Below, piece after piece: positions 48,888-58,541 of a stretch of DNA of 64,000 nucleotides. The stretch is from Palleronia abyssalis (GTDB lineage Bacteria; Pseudomonadota; Alphaproteobacteria; Rhodobacterales; Rhodobacteraceae), in contig NZ_ONZF01000006.1 in assembly GCF_900302445.1 (NCBI RefSeq), positions 62,001 through 126,000 on the forward strand, given 5' to 3'. Numbering within the stretch: position 1 is the first letter of the stretch; every line of letters begins with the position of its first letter. A model generated the notes under the pieces. It saw only the letters and a list, made by a program, of their open reading frames with translations, was not told the DNA's origin and made no database searches. Position numbers and translations under genes: made by a program.

Positions 48888-49579
48888 TCCTCGGCCACGG
48901 GCGTCGTGCGGATCGCCACGGCGTAGCACCGCCCTGCCTTGTCCGTTACCGCATCGATCCGCTTCATCAACGGGCCGGCACCATGGTGCTCGGGCGCCTC
49001 GATCTCGCGCGATTGGGGCTGCCCGGCGAAGGCAAGGTCGATCCGGTTCTTTTCGCGAAGTTGCGCGGTACCGCAGCCGATGACTTCCAGCAGATGCTTG
49101 CCCGCCAGATGGCCAGCCGTCGCGCGGCGATATCGGGCCTCGGCCTGGCTGACGGCGAGGATGCGATAGCCTCGGTCCAGCGCGACCATCCTGTCGTCGG
49201 CGCAAACCACCAAGCTGGCCAGTGCGGGTCCGGCAAGGCCCTGCGGCAGGGGATCGGGCACGGGAACCTGTCGCAGTCCGCCGGGCACGCTCTGCGGCAG
49301 GCTGGAGGTGGGGGTCCGGAATAGGGTCTGGGCCAGCTTCTCTATGTCCTCGAACCGGCTCGTCGGCTCATCGACGCGGCGGCGGGCGAAGAAGTCCAGA
49401 AGCTCCTCCATCTCTTCAGTCGATTTCGGCTGATACCGTTCGATCTCGCTCAGAAGCTCGACCGACTTGCGCAACAGGCGGGCGTGCCCGCTTGCCCCGT
49501 CCGACTGGATCGCGACCCGAAGCTGAGCATCACAGCAGCGAAACGCTGCGCAAAGTTCCGTGAGCCTGGATGGGAGCAT
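48863..49579 (-). CDS. Uncharacterised protein with a PAS-like C-terminal domain
   Basis: 238 residues, soluble. The N-terminal half is helical and charged (LLRKSVELLSEIERYQPKST). Residues about 119-227 look like a PAS fold: LASLVVCADDRMVALDRGYR, then a helix with EARYRRATAGHLAGKHLLEV and a final strand RCYAVAIRTTP. No output domain is attached, so it may act by protein-protein contact in a signalling pathway. No clear Shine-Dalgarno before the ATG. I do not recognise a named family. Transcribed away from panB, ending inside the hydroxyacid dehydrogenase gene. Confidence 0.6.
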   Translation of the reverse strand: MLPSRLTELCAAFRCCDAQLRVAIQSDGASGHARLLRKSVELLSEIERYQPKSTEEMEELLDFFARRRVDEPTSRFEDIEKLAQTLFRTPTSSLPQSVPGGLRQVPVPDPLPQGLAGPALASLVVCADDRMVALDRGYRILAVSQAEARYRRATAGHLAGKHLLEVIGCGTAQLREKNRIDLAFAGQPQSREIEAPEHHGAGPLMKRIDAVTDKAGRCYAVAIRTTPVAEDQRSAGTT

Positions 49580-49739
49580 CTCGATAAGCCAAAATTACTT
49601 CAACCTTTCCGCGTTTCTTCAGGAATGCTCCCTGGGCTTCAAGCGAACGATCACGCCATGGTTAAACGTTTGGTTGCAATCGCAAATCGAGGCGACAATC
49701 ATACCCGTTAAGGATGTATCTGCCCTGCCCGTGCAACAC

Positions 49740-50555
49740 TTAACGGTAAACGTGATCCTCTCCCGGGAAAGTCCTGCTGCGTACCTCGTCCGAGTAGCTC
49801 TTGACCGCCTGTTCGATCTGGTCCCCCAGCTGTCCATAGACCTTCACGAATTTCGGCGGCCGGTCTCCCAGCCCCAGCATGTCTTCCAGGACCAGAATCT
49901 GCCCGTCGCAGGCCGCACTGGCGCCGATGCCGATGGTGGGGATCGAAACAGCCTCGGTGATCTTCTGCGCCAGCGGCTCGACCACGCCTTCGACCACCAC
50001 TGCGAAAGCCCCGGCCTCGGCCACGGCCTGCGCATCCGCGATATGCAGATCCCAGGTGTCCTCGTCCCTGCCTTGGGTGCGGAAGCCGCCCATGACGTGA
50101 CTGGATTGCGGGGTCAGGCCGATATGGGCCATCACAGGCACCCCGCGTTCGGTCAGGAAGCGGATCGTCTCGGCCATGCGCTTGCCGCCTTCCAGCTTCA
50201 CCGCGCCGCACTGGGTTTCTTTCATGATCTGGGCGGCGTTGCGGAACGCCACGCCCGGGCTTTCCTCGTAGCTGCCGAAGGGCATGTCCACGACGACCAG
50301 CGCGCGCTTCGTGCCGCGCACCACGGCGCGTCCATGCATGATCATCAGGTCCAGCGGCACGCCCACCGTCGTCTCCATCCCGTGCATGACCATCCCGAGG
50401 CTGTCGCCTACCAGGATGAAATCGGCATGCCGGTCGACGATTGCGGCGGTGTGCGCGTGATACGAGGTCAGCGAGACGATGGGATCGCCGCCCTTCCGCG
50501 CCGCGATCTGGGGAACCGTGATACGGCGGACGGGTGCGGGTCGTTCGGTGCTCAT
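49740..50555 (-). CDS. panB: 3-methyl-2-oxobutanoate hydroxymethyltransferase
   Basis: 271 residues. First step of pantothenate synthesis: ketoisovalerate plus methylenetetrahydrofolate gives ketopantoate. Family motifs include [33 protein letters not shown] (metal-binding Asp), [11 protein letters not shown] and [17 protein letters not shown] overlap with panC upstream. Confidence 0.96.
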   Translation of the reverse strand: MSTERPAPVRRITVPQIAARKGGDPIVSLTSYHAHTAAIVDRHADFILVGDSLGMVMHGMETTVGVPLDLMIMHGRAVVRGTKRALVVVDMPFGSYEESPGVAFRNAAQIMKETQCGAVKLEGGKRMAETIRFLTERGVPVMAHIGLTPQSSHVMGGFRTQGRDEDTWDLHIADAQAVAEAGAFAVVVEGVVEPLAQKITEAVSIPTIGIGASAACDGQILVLEDMLGLGDRPPKFVKVYGQLGDQIEQAVKSYSDEVRSRTFPGEDHVYR

Positions 50556-51412
50556 GCTTGGGCCTCCGGTGGGTGGGCAACGATGTTGTCGATCAGTAGC
50601 ACGTCGCCGAAACGGACGGCCACCAGGATGACGACGGGATCGATGGGCGGGCCGTCCACCTGCCCCAGCGAGGCCGCATCGCGCACGTCGACCGACCGGA
50701 TGTCGGCCGCCTGGGAGGTGGCGATTTGCGCGCGTACGGTCCGGCGGGCATGGGCCACGCTCTCGCCCGCGGCGATGGCCGCCTGCCCATCTTGCAGCGC
50801 GGCGAACAGAACAGGCGCAGCGGCGCGATCCGCTTTCGCCAACCGCACGTTGCGCGAGGACATGGCCAGACCGTCCGTTTCGCGCACGATGGGCACGCCG
50901 GTAACCTCGACCGGGATGTCCAGGTCGCGCACGAAGCGGCGGATCACGGTCAGTTGCTGGTAATCCTTCTGTCCGAAGAACGCCCGGTGGGGCTGGGCCA
51001 GGTTGAACAGCTTGGTGACCACCGTTGCCACGCCGCGGAAATGGCCGGGCCTCAGACGCCCGATCAGGATCCGCGACAGGCGCGACGGCTCGACGATGGT
51101 CTCGGCGTCGGGGGCATACATCTCGTCCGGGCCGGGCAAGAATACGGCGTCCACCCCCGCGGCCTCCAGCATCGCCAGATCCCGGTTGGTATCGCGCGGA
51201 TAGCTGGCCAGATCCTCGTTCGGGCCGAATTGCGTGGGGTTGACGAAGATCGTCACGATCACGCAGTCGCAGGCCGCCTGCGCCGCCGCCACCAGCGCCA
51301 TATGGCCGTCATGCAGATAGCCCATCGTGGGCACCAGACCTACCGTCGCGCGATCGGCGCCCAGCCGGACCCGGGCTTCCCTCAGTTCGGGTTTCGTGCG
51401 GCAGATGATCAT
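50552..51412 (-). CDS. panC: Pantothenate synthetase
   Basis: 286 residues from ATG 51412 ([20 protein letters not shown]). It ligates pantoate and beta-alanine using ATP. The nucleotide-binding [14 protein letters not shown] is the HIGH-type motif; [34 protein letters not shown] and MSSRNVRL are also conserved. An open frame runs a further 48 codons upstream without family sequence. First gene of panC-panB, divergent from the Hint protein gene. Confidence 0.96.
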   Translation of the reverse strand: MIICRTKPELREARVRLGADRATVGLVPTMGYLHDGHMALVAAAQAACDCVIVTIFVNPTQFGPNEDLASYPRDTNRDLAMLEAAGVDAVFLPGPDEMYAPDAETIVEPSRLSRILIGRLRPGHFRGVATVVTKLFNLAQPHRAFFGQKDYQQLTVIRRFVRDLDIPVEVTGVPIVRETDGLAMSSRNVRLAKADRAAAPVLFAALQDGQAAIAAGESVAHARRTVRAQIATSQAADIRSVDVRDAASLGQVDGPPIDPVVILVAVRFGDVLLIDNIVAHPPEAQA

Positions 51413-51580
51413 CGGCGGCCCTCCTCGACCGCTCGATATAAGTCCCGTGCCGCAAGGCCAAGGGTGTGGACGTGCGGTCACGTCGGGCCATCGCGTGCCC
51501 CCGCCTGCTTGGTGACAAGGCCGCCGGCATGTTATCCACAGGCCGAACAGCGGCACCAGACCGCCAGAGAGGCAGCAGGC

Positions 51581-52699
51581 ATGAACGCGCAGACGGGCTT
51601 TCGCGGCACGTATGTCATGGCATGGTCCCAGATCCGGATCGACGGTCTGGCCGGCCTGCCCGTCGCTGCGCTCGAGCCCGGTGTCGAATGGCGCTGGCAG
51701 GGCGACGCGCAGCGGATCGACGGCGCCTCAAGCATCCTGACCCTGACCGATCCTGTGGGCGGACAGGCCCTGCGCCGCCACGCGGGGCGCGCCGCCGCTA
51801 GGCTTTTAAAGCGCGCGCAGGTCCATGTGGATCCGGCCGAACTGGACGAAATCGACGCCACGGCCATCGGGACCCAGTTCGCCCTGACCGACGGCCGCCG
51901 GGTGTTCGAGGCCGCGCTGTTGCATCTGACCTCCAGCGCGCGGCCCCTGATTGTCTTCACCGACCACCTGCCGCCGGCGAACGTCACCCTGACCGTTCTG
52001 CGCGGGCCCGCCCCCCTTCGGCCTGCGGACGCCCCCGCGGACGTCATCTGCTTCACCCCCGGCACGGTCCTGGCCACGAAACGGGGTCCAAAGACCGTCG
52101 AGGCGCTGCGGATCGGGGACATGATCCAGACGCGCGACAATGGGTATCAACCGCTTATGTGGGTCGGCACGCGCCCCATCTCGGGCGCACGGCTTCACGT
52201 CATGCCCAACTTGCGCCCGATCCGCGTACCCTCGGGCGCCTTCACCCCGGGCGACCCGCGCGGCGATCTGGTGATCTCGCCCCGGCACCGGGTGCTGCTG
52301 CGGGGACAGGCAGCGCAGGCCCTGTTCAACCAGCCCGAGGTTCTGGTCGCCGCGCGCGACCTTGTTGGCCACCGCGGGATCCACGTGGACCGGAAGATCG
52401 CGCAACTGACCTATGTCCACCTGATGCTGCCCCGGCACGAGATCGTCTGGGCCAACGGTGTCGCCACCGAAAGCTTCCACCCGGCCCATACGTGCCTGTC
52501 AGAAATTCCCGATGACCAGCGCGCGCATCTTTTCGACGCGATGCCGGACCTTGCACAGGACCCCGCCCGCTACGGCCCCGAGGCGCGGCGGATGCTGTCG
52601 CCCGCCGAGGCGCAGATCCTGCTGCACGACGGTGAGGGGCGGCAGGCCCTCCGGCGCGCGGCACAGGGCTGCTTGACACCGCCCGCGCGGGCCGTATAA
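51581..52699 (+). CDS. Hint-domain (Hint_2 / intein-like fold) protein
   Basis: 372 residues, no signal peptide evident. Residues 1-150 have no named domain. The Hint domain begins at Cys157 ([16 protein letters not shown]), continues with [20 protein letters not shown] and the block [13 protein letters not shown] carrying the His of the Hint fold, and ends near residue 310 ([18 protein letters not shown]). Such proteins are abundant in Rhodobacterales, and their relatives autocatalytically cleave or splice; here there is no obvious extein after the domain, only a 60-residue tail. Start at ATG 51581. The rpsD promoter lies in its last codons. Confidence 0.8.
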   Translation: MNAQTGFRGTYVMAWSQIRIDGLAGLPVAALEPGVEWRWQGDAQRIDGASSILTLTDPVGGQALRRHAGRAAARLLKRAQVHVDPAELDEIDATAIGTQFALTDGRRVFEAALLHLTSSARPLIVFTDHLPPANVTLTVLRGPAPLRPADAPADVICFTPGTVLATKRGPKTVEALRIGDMIQTRDNGYQPLMWVGTRPISGARLHVMPNLRPIRVPSGAFTPGDPRGDLVISPRHRVLLRGQAAQALFNQPEVLVAARDLVGHRGIHVDRKIAQLTYVHLMLPRHEIVWANGVATESFHPAHTCLSEIPDDQRAHLFDAMPDLAQDPARYGPEARRMLSPAEAQILLHDGEGRQALRRAAQGCLTPPARAV

Positions 52700-52700
52700 G
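52673..52700 (+). promoter_or_regulatory. Sigma-70-type promoter of rpsD
   Basis: A consensus -35 TTGACA (52673-52678), a 16-base spacer and -10 TATAAG (52695-52700). It overlaps the 3' end and stop codon of the Hint gene and lies 133-160 bases upstream of the rpsD start. A transcript from here would carry a 5' leader of about 125 bases. Confidence 0.75.
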
Positions 52701-52832
52701 GCGCGCTTCATTGGTGTTGGTGGCCCCCGCAAGGGGATGCCTGTCGGGGGACCCACCCCAGAGGACAACGCCCTTCATAGCGGCCAGCCCAGACCACCCG
52801 CGCGGGCCGCGTCCAACGAAGGAGATCAGACG

Positions 52833-53453
52833 GTGACCAAACGCACCTCTGCCAAGTACAAGATCGATCGCCGCATGGGCGAGAACATTTGGGGCCGCCC
52901 CAAATCCCCCGTCAACCGCCGCGAATACGGCCCCGGCCAGCACGGCCAGCGCCGCAAGGGCAAGATTTCCGATTTCGGTCTTCAGCTGCGCGCCAAGCAG
53001 AAGCTGAAAGGCTATTACGGCGACCTGACGGAAAAGCAGTTCCGCAAGATTTATGCCGAGGCCGAGCGTCGCCGCGGTGACACCGGTGAAATCCTCATCG
53101 GTCTGCTCGAGCAGCGTCTGGACGCCGTCGTCTACCGCGCGAAGTTCGTCGCCACCGTGTTCGCCGCCCGCCAGTTCGTGAACCACGGCCACGTCACGGT
53201 CAACGGCAAGCGCGTCAACATCCCCTCCTACCAGGTCAAGGAAGGCGACGTGATCGAGGTGCGCCAGAAGTCCAAGCAGCTGGCCTCCGTCATCGAGGCC
53301 ACCCAACTGGCCGAGCGTGACGTGCCCGACTACCTCGAAGTCGACCATTCGAAGATGACCGCGACCTTCACCCGCACCCCGGCCCTGGGCGACGTGCCCT
53401 ACCCGGTGCAGATGGAACCGAACCTGGTCATCGAATACTACGCGCAGAACTGA
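52833..53453 (+). CDS. rpsD: 30S ribosomal protein S4
   Basis: 206 residues from GTG 52833, preceded by AAGGAG. The start [20 protein letters not shown] is the family N-terminus, and the open frame to 52737 is leader. The S4 RNA-binding domain (about 95-160) reads [20 protein letters not shown], then [20 protein letters not shown]. It nucleates 16S rRNA assembly. It stands alone here, away from the alpha operon, with its own promoter and terminator. Confidence 0.97.
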   Translation: MTKRTSAKYKIDRRMGENIWGRPKSPVNRREYGPGQHGQRRKGKISDFGLQLRAKQKLKGYYGDLTEKQFRKIYAEAERRRGDTGEILIGLLEQRLDAVVYRAKFVATVFAARQFVNHGHVTVNGKRVNIPSYQVKEGDVIEVRQKSKQLASVIEATQLAERDVPDYLEVDHSKMTATFTRTPALGDVPYPVQMEPNLVIEYYAQN

Positions 53454-53476
53454 TCGCTGCGCCTTGCGATGCCGAA

Positions 53477-53505
53477 AGGCCGTCCCAAGTCGGGGCGGCC
53501 TTTTT
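53477..53505 (+). terminator. Intrinsic terminator of rpsD
   Basis: AGGCCG-T-CCC / GGG-G-CGGCC stem followed by TTTTT, 23 bases after the stop. Confidence 0.92.
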
Positions 53506-53519
53506 CGTTGCTGCCCCGA

Positions 53520-53936
53520 TTACCGGCGGAACGCCTTTTCCCAGACGGTGAACAGGAACGTCGCGCTCCACGTGATCAGCATGAACCCCAGAAGCGACTG
53601 GACCATGCCGACCATCCGGATTGGGCCGCGTGCGTCGATATCGGCATACCCCAGCGTCGCGAAGGACATGCCCGAAAAATATATCAGGTCGTTGAACGTC
53701 CCGTCGAACGTCCCTTCCAGGGCCCCGAACCGGCCGGTGGACAGAAGGCCGGCATAGACCCCCGCAAAGGCCAGGATCTCGCTGAGGTGGATGGCCAGAA
53801 GGCCCAGGAACGCCACGCTGAGCGTTCGGTTGGGCCGTGTCCCATCCTGTCCCGAAAGCCGGTCCAGCGCACGCAGGGCGAACAAGTGATAGACCCCCAC
53901 CAAGGCCGCGAGAAGGGTCGCCACGATCAATGCCAT
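53520..53936 (-). CDS. Two-TM potassium-channel-like protein with variant selectivity filter
   Basis: 138 residues from ATG 53936 (MALIVATLLAALVGVYHLF). Three hydrophobic segments: an N-terminal helix (2-20), a helix at about 40-62 and a C-terminal helix at about 108-132. A pore loop in between reads SGMSFATLGYADI. This is the ion-channel (Ion_trans_2) layout, but the filter TLGYAD (94-99) has Ala where TVGYGD channels have the second Gly. No regulatory domain follows. Conductance or selectivity cannot be assumed. Convergent with rpsD. Confidence 0.75.
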   Translation of the reverse strand: MALIVATLLAALVGVYHLFALRALDRLSGQDGTRPNRTLSVAFLGLLAIHLSEILAFAGVYAGLLSTGRFGALEGTFDGTFNDLIYFSGMSFATLGYADIDARGPIRMVGMVQSLLGFMLITWSATFLFTVWEKAFRR

Positions 53937-54028
53937 CTCGTCTCCGTCAGTTGGTCGGTGCGGAACGTGTGGCGGCCACCGCCGTTTGGCAAGCAACACC
54001 GATGCCAATCTTCCGGAAGGAGACTGCC

Positions 54029-54805
54029 ATGCCCCCTCTCGCCCTCGTCACCGGTGCCTCGTCCGGGATCGGCCGCGAACTCGCCCGCATCCATGCCGAG
54101 AAAGGCGGCGACCTCATCGTCACCGCCCGGCGTGAGGACCGCCTGTCGGAGCTGAAAAAGGAGCTTGAGACCGCCCACGGTGTCACGGTCCATGTCATTG
54201 CCATGGACATCTCTGGTGAGGACGGGGCCCGCGCGCTTTATGCCGCGATTCAGGATCGGGGTCTGTCTCCCGACATCCTGATCAACAACGCCGGCAACGG
54301 AGGCCAGGGCAAGTTCATCGAACGCGAGCTGGAGCTGGACCTCTTCATGGTCGACCTCAACATCAAGACGATGGTCACGCTGTGTCACCTGATCGGGGCG
54401 GACATGGTCCGGCGCGGCTCAGGGCGGATCCTGAACCTGGGATCGACCGCGGGGTTCATTCCGGGGCCGAAGCAGGCCACCTATTTCGCCTCGAAAGCCT
54501 TCGTCAATTCGTTCACCATGGCGCTGGATCAAGAGATGCGCCCCAAGGGGGTCACCTGCACCGTCCTCGCCCCGGGCTACGTCGAAACCGAGTTCGCCGA
54601 CCGCGCCGACATGCACGGCACCACCATGGTCAAGATGGGCGGCAACAACCCCCGCGATGTCGCGACCAAGGGGTACGACGCGATGATGAAGGGCCAGCTG
54701 GTGAAGATCGACAAGGCGGCGCTGGCGTTCGGGCTGCGGTTCGCCGTACCCTTCCTGCCCCGCCGGATGCTTCTGAAAATCTCCGAGCGCAGCCAGTCGA
54801 AGTGA
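54029..54805 (+). CDS. Short-chain dehydrogenase/reductase
   Basis: 258 residues, classical SDR: cofactor motif TGASSGIG (8-15), NNAG (LINNAGNGGQGKF), catalytic Ser in LNLGSTAGF and Tyr/Lys in YFASKAFVNSF. The N-terminus with Arg after the first strand (VTARREDRL) suggests NADP preference. Start at 54029 after GGAAGGAG. The substrate is not predictable; the closest general type is the YqjQ/DltE-like group. Followed by hisC after 68 bases. Confidence 0.87.
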   Translation: MPPLALVTGASSGIGRELARIHAEKGGDLIVTARREDRLSELKKELETAHGVTVHVIAMDISGEDGARALYAAIQDRGLSPDILINNAGNGGQGKFIERELELDLFMVDLNIKTMVTLCHLIGADMVRRGSGRILNLGSTAGFIPGPKQATYFASKAFVNSFTMALDQEMRPKGVTCTVLAPGYVETEFADRADMHGTTMVKMGGNNPRDVATKGYDAMMKGQLVKIDKAALAFGLRFAVPFLPRRMLLKISERSQSK

Positions 54806-54873
54806 CGCGCGAGGTTCCACTAGCCCAGCGTGCCACACCCCGTTAAGAGGAACGCCAGCAGGAGTTCCCCAAG

Positions 54874-55962
54874 ATGTCCCACGCCATAGAACCGAAAGCC
54901 GGTGTCCTCCAGATTGCGCCCTATCAGGGCGGCGCCAGCAGCGTGCCGGGCGTGCGGGATGTCGTGAAACTTTCGTCGAACGAAAACCCCGCGGGTCCGC
55001 CCGAAGCGGCGCGGGGTGTGTTGCGCAAGGTCGAACACCTGCTGCACCGCTATCCGTCCACGGATCACGCAGAACTGCGCCGCGCCATCGGCGAGGTGCA
55101 CGGCCTCGACCCCGAGCTGATCGTCTGCGGCGCAGGCTCGGACGAGCTGATCCATATGCTGTGTACCGCCTATACCGGCCCCGGGACCGAGGTCATCCAT
55201 ACCGAGCACGGGTTTTCCATGTATCGCCTGTCGACCCTCGCGGCCGGTGCGACGCCCATCTGCGTGCCCGAGCACGAGCGCAAGGTGGACGTGGACAGCA
55301 TCCTTGACGCGGTGAACTTCCGCACGCGTCTGGTCTTCGTCGCCAACCCCGCCAACCCGACGGGCACGATGCTGGGCTCGAACGAGGTGGGACGGCTTGC
55401 TGCTGAACTGCCCGAGAACGTGCTGCTGGTCCTCGACGGGGCCTATGCCGAATATGTCGACGGTTACGACGGCGGCGCCAAGCTGGTGCAAAAGCGAGAG
55501 AACGTCGTGATGACGCGCACGTTTTCCAAGATCTACGCGCTGGGCGGCCTTCGCGTCGGCTGGGCATACGGTCCGCCCCACGTGATCGACGTGCTCAATC
55601 GCGTGCGCGGTCCGTTCAACCTTGGGACGCTGCAACTGGCGGCGGCCGAAGCTGCCGTGCGCGACCGCGACTTCGTCGAGAAAAGCCGGTCGGAAAACGC
55701 CCGGATGCGCACCTGGATGCAGAAGGCCCTGGCCGAGATCGGCGTGATGTCTGACACCTCGACCGCGAATTTCGTCCTGGCCCGCTTCGACAGCACCGAA
55801 GAGGCCGAGGCCTGCGACGATCACCTGCGCCGCGAGGGGCTTCTGGTCCGACGCGTTGGCGGTTACGGCCTGCCAAATTGCCTGCGCATCACCGTGGGCG
55901 ACGAGGCGTCGTGCCGCCGGGTCGTCCACGCCATCGCCGCCTTCAAGGGTCAGGAGCAGTGA
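54874..55962 (+). CDS. hisC: Histidinol-phosphate aminotransferase family protein
   Basis: 362 residues, fold-type I PLP aminotransferase. Start of the conserved domain [19 protein letters not shown]-binding [10 protein letters not shown] and LDGAYAEY; Schiff-base Lys in [17 protein letters not shown]; phosphate-binding Arg region [15 protein letters not shown]. It makes histidinol phosphate or acts on aromatic substrates, as HisC paralogues often do. No other his genes are adjacent. The stop TGA overlaps the GTG of the extensin-like gene. Confidence 0.88.
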   Translation: MSHAIEPKAGVLQIAPYQGGASSVPGVRDVVKLSSNENPAGPPEAARGVLRKVEHLLHRYPSTDHAELRRAIGEVHGLDPELIVCGAGSDELIHMLCTAYTGPGTEVIHTEHGFSMYRLSTLAAGATPICVPEHERKVDVDSILDAVNFRTRLVFVANPANPTGTMLGSNEVGRLAAELPENVLLVLDGAYAEYVDGYDGGAKLVQKRENVVMTRTFSKIYALGGLRVGWAYGPPHVIDVLNRVRGPFNLGTLQLAAAEAAVRDRDFVEKSRSENARMRTWMQKALAEIGVMSDTSTANFVLARFDSTEEAEACDDHLRREGLLVRRVGGYGLPNCLRITVGDEASCRRVVHAIAAFKGQEQ

Positions 55963-56702
55963 TCCGCGGGCTGGCGGCGGCGGTCCTTCTGGGAACGCTC
56001 GCCCTGCCGGCCCACGCCGCCGCGCCCGAGGCCAGTCCCCGCCCGCTCCCGCGCGCCACCGCGCCCGAGGCCGTGGTCATCGCCGCCCTGCCCTCTTCGT
56101 TGCGCCCCGAAGCACGCCCCCAGAACCTGCGGCGCAAGGCGACGGTGGCACGGGTCGGCACACCCGACTACGCGCCCTCCGGCGTGCCCGGGGCCGTCTG
56201 CGGTCGCGAGGCGATCCGCGGCGTGCAAATCGCCGCGATCCCGGGCCGCCTCTCGGGCTGCGGCATCGGCAACCCCGTGCGCGTCAGCATGGTCGAGGGG
56301 GTTCGCCTCAGCCAGGCCGCGGTGATGGACTGCAACACGGCGCAGGCGCTAGCCGCGTGGGTCCGCGGCATCGCCCGCCCCGCGATCGGCGCGACCGGCG
56401 GCGGGCTGGCGGGCCTTCGGGTGGCGGCGCATTACAGCTGCCGCACGCGCAACAACCTGCCCGGGGCCAAGGTTTCCGAGCACGGGCGCGGTCGGGCCAT
56501 CGACATCTCGGCCTTTCTCCTCGCCAACGGGGCCGAGCTTTCGGTGCTGCGCGACTGGTCGCGTGGAAGTTCGCTCAGGACCATCCACCGCGGCGCCTGC
56601 GGCCCCTTCGCCACCGTGCTGGGGCCCGATGCGGATCGGTTCCACCAAGATCACTTCCACCTGGATACCGCGCGGCGCAGCGGCGGTGCCTACTGCCGCT
56701 GA
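55959..56702 (+). CDS. Extensin-like (D-Ala-D-Ala carboxypeptidase-fold) exported protein
   Basis: 247 residues from a GTG (55959) in a GTGA overlap with hisC, preceded by TCAGGAG. Signal peptide [20 protein letters not shown]. The C-terminal extensin-like domain has four conserved Cys and the metal-site motifs [12 protein letters not shown] and [13 protein letters not shown], like M15 peptidases. The likely target is peptidoglycan or a surface polymer; function is inferred. The middle is Pro/Arg-rich. Confidence 0.85.
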   Translation: MIRGLAAAVLLGTLALPAHAAAPEASPRPLPRATAPEAVVIAALPSSLRPEARPQNLRRKATVARVGTPDYAPSGVPGAVCGREAIRGVQIAAIPGRLSGCGIGNPVRVSMVEGVRLSQAAVMDCNTAQALAAWVRGIARPAIGATGGGLAGLRVAAHYSCRTRNNLPGAKVSEHGRGRAIDISAFLLANGAELSVLRDWSRGSSLRTIHRGACGPFATVLGPDADRFHQDHFHLDTARRSGGAYCR

Positions 56703-56815
56703 GGCCGGAAAATACCCGGCATTTTAGCCAAACCCCCAATTCCCTTTACCTTTTTACCTCGTGGTAAGCATTCGCACGCAGCGTCGCCGGAACCGATCAT
56801 CCCGGAGCTGCCCCC

Positions 56816-57463
56816 ATGTCGTTGATTCAGACCGACGCCCCCGCCATCCTGCCCACGCCCGGGCCGGAAACAGGAAAGCGTGCATTGGATCTGGTCTGTC
56901 TCGCGCTTGCGGCCCCCTTGGTGCTGCCGCTGATGGCGGCGATCTGGCTGGCGCTGTTGCTGACCGGCGGGCAACCGATCTTCCGGCAGGTACGGGTCGG
57001 CCGCGACGGCCAGCGGTTCACCATGTGGAAATTCCGATCCATGGTGCCCGACGCAGACGCCGCGCTCCGCCGCCTGTGCGCCGAAGACCAAGCCCGCGCG
57101 GCGGAGTGGCGCCTCCGCCAGAAGTTGAAAGACGACCCCCGCATCACGCGGCTTGGCCGCATCCTGCGCAAAACCAGCCTGGATGAGCTGCCTCAGCTGG
57201 TCAACGTACTGACGGGCGAGATGAGCCTTGTCGGCCCCCGCCCTTTCACCACCGATCAGGAACAGCTTTACCGCGATGCGGGCGGGCGAGCCTATTTTCG
57301 CATGCGCCCGGGGCTGACGGGGCTGTGGCAGGTCCATGGCCGCGACAGCACCGCGTTCGAGGATCGCGTCACCTATGACGAACGTTATTTCGGCACGCGC
57401 TCGCTGACCCTCGACCTGCGGGTCATGCTGCGGACTGCCACGGTCATGACGCGCGGCACCTGA
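56816..57463 (+). CDS. ExoY-like undecaprenyl-phosphate sugar-1-phosphate transferase
   Basis: 215 residues. One membrane segment near residues 22-45 (RALDLVCLALAAPLVLPLM), then the bacterial sugar-transferase core: QVRVGRDGQRFTMWKFRSM, LGRILRKTSLDELPQLVNVL, EMSLVGPRPF and MRPGLTGLWQVHGR. It starts exopolysaccharide repeat units by loading the first sugar phosphate on the lipid carrier. The long N-terminal domain of PssY/WbaP relatives is absent. No other polysaccharide genes are adjacent in the window. Convergent with modC, stops four bases apart. Confidence 0.9.
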   Translation: MSLIQTDAPAILPTPGPETGKRALDLVCLALAAPLVLPLMAAIWLALLLTGGQPIFRQVRVGRDGQRFTMWKFRSMVPDADAALRRLCAEDQARAAEWRLRQKLKDDPRITRLGRILRKTSLDELPQLVNVLTGEMSLVGPRPFTTDQEQLYRDAGGRAYFRMRPGLTGLWQVHGRDSTAFEDRVTYDERYFGTRSLTLDLRVMLRTATVMTRGT

Positions 57464-57471
57464 CGGGTCAG
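57460..57471. terminator. Palindrome over the stops of the convergent exoY-like/modC pair
   Basis: CTGAC GG GTCAG, containing both TGA stops. Same layout as at 13481-13497. Short; termination is unproven. Confidence 0.3.
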
Positions 57472-58541
57472 CCGCCCACGTCCTCTCGCGCCAGCGCCAC
57501 GGTCTTGACGATCCCGGTGCAGGGTTGCCCGACCTCCAGCCCCATCGCCTGAGCCGACCGCCGCGTGACGCGCACCAGAAGCCGCCCGGCGGGGGTGTCA
57601 AGGGTGACGATCATCCCCGGCCCCTCGCCCTCTCGCAAGGCCGAAATGGTCCCCGGAAGCCGGTTCAGCGCCGAAAGCACGCCGGGATCACCGCGCGCCA
57701 GAACCACCTCATGCGCCGCGATGCGCACGCGCAGGGGCGATCCGGCGGGCCGGTCGACATGCGGCAGGAACAGCGGCACCCCGCCCGCATCCAGTTCGGT
57801 CAGCCCGTCCGGATGATGGGCCGCAATGCGCGTCTCGATCACGGCACCGATGGCGCGTACGCCGGTCGGCGCGACGCCTGGATCGCCCAGTACCTCGGCC
57901 GCGGGACCGATCCGCGCGACGCGGCCGTCTTCGACCGCGACCACAGTGGTGGCCAGCCGCGCAACCTCGGCCGCGTCATGGCTGACATACAGGATCGGCA
58001 CGTCCGTCTCGTCCCTCAGACGCTCGAAATAGGGCAGGATCTCGGCCTTGCGGGCGGCATCCAGCGCCGCCATCGGCTCGTCCGCCAGCAGCATGCGCGG
58101 ATCGGACAGAAGTGCGCGCCCGATGGCCACGCGCTGCTTTTCGCCCCCCGACAGCGCGCCGGGACGCCGGTCCAGCAGGTGCCCGATGCCCAGCATCTCG
58201 ACCACGGGGGACAGGTCCATGCGCCGTGCCGCGAAGCGCCGCCCGTATCCCAGGTTCTGCCGCACGGTCATGTGCGGAAACAGCCGCCCCTCCTGGAAGA
58301 TATAGCCCAGGCCGCGCCGCTCGGGGGGCAGGTCCTCGCGCGCGGCGCTGTCGAACAGCACGCGCCCCTGCAGCACGATCCGCCCCGCATCGGGCCGTGC
58401 CAGACCCGCGACCGCGTCGATCACGCTGGTCTTGCCCGACCCGGACCGCCCGAACAGCACCGTCAGTCCCCCCGGCGCATCGAACCCGATGTCCAGCGTG
58501 AAGCCAGGTCGGTCGCGGCGGATATGGACCGACAGGCTCAT
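57468..58541 (-). CDS. modC: Molybdate ABC transporter ATP-binding protein
   Basis: 357 residues from ATG 58541 (MSLSVHIRRDRPG), ATGA overlap with modB. Walker A GRSGSGKTS (31-39), signature LSGGEKQRVAIGRAL, Walker B MLLADEPMAALD, switch His in YVSHDAAE. The C-terminal molybdate-binding TOBE/Mop domain (about 290-357) reads RLPGTISALREGEGPGMIVT. It energises molybdate import. The same frame is open far upstream, but that part is antisense or out of frame with modB. Confidence 0.95.
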   Translation of the reverse strand: MSLSVHIRRDRPGFTLDIGFDAPGGLTVLFGRSGSGKTSVIDAVAGLARPDAGRIVLQGRVLFDSAAREDLPPERRGLGYIFQEGRLFPHMTVRQNLGYGRRFAARRMDLSPVVEMLGIGHLLDRRPGALSGGEKQRVAIGRALLSDPRMLLADEPMAALDAARKAEILPYFERLRDETDVPILYVSHDAAEVARLATTVVAVEDGRVARIGPAAEVLGDPGVAPTGVRAIGAVIETRIAAHHPDGLTELDAGGVPLFLPHVDRPAGSPLRVRIAAHEVVLARGDPGVLSALNRLPGTISALREGEGPGMIVTLDTPAGRLLVRVTRRSAQAMGLEVGQPCTGIVKTVALAREDVGG

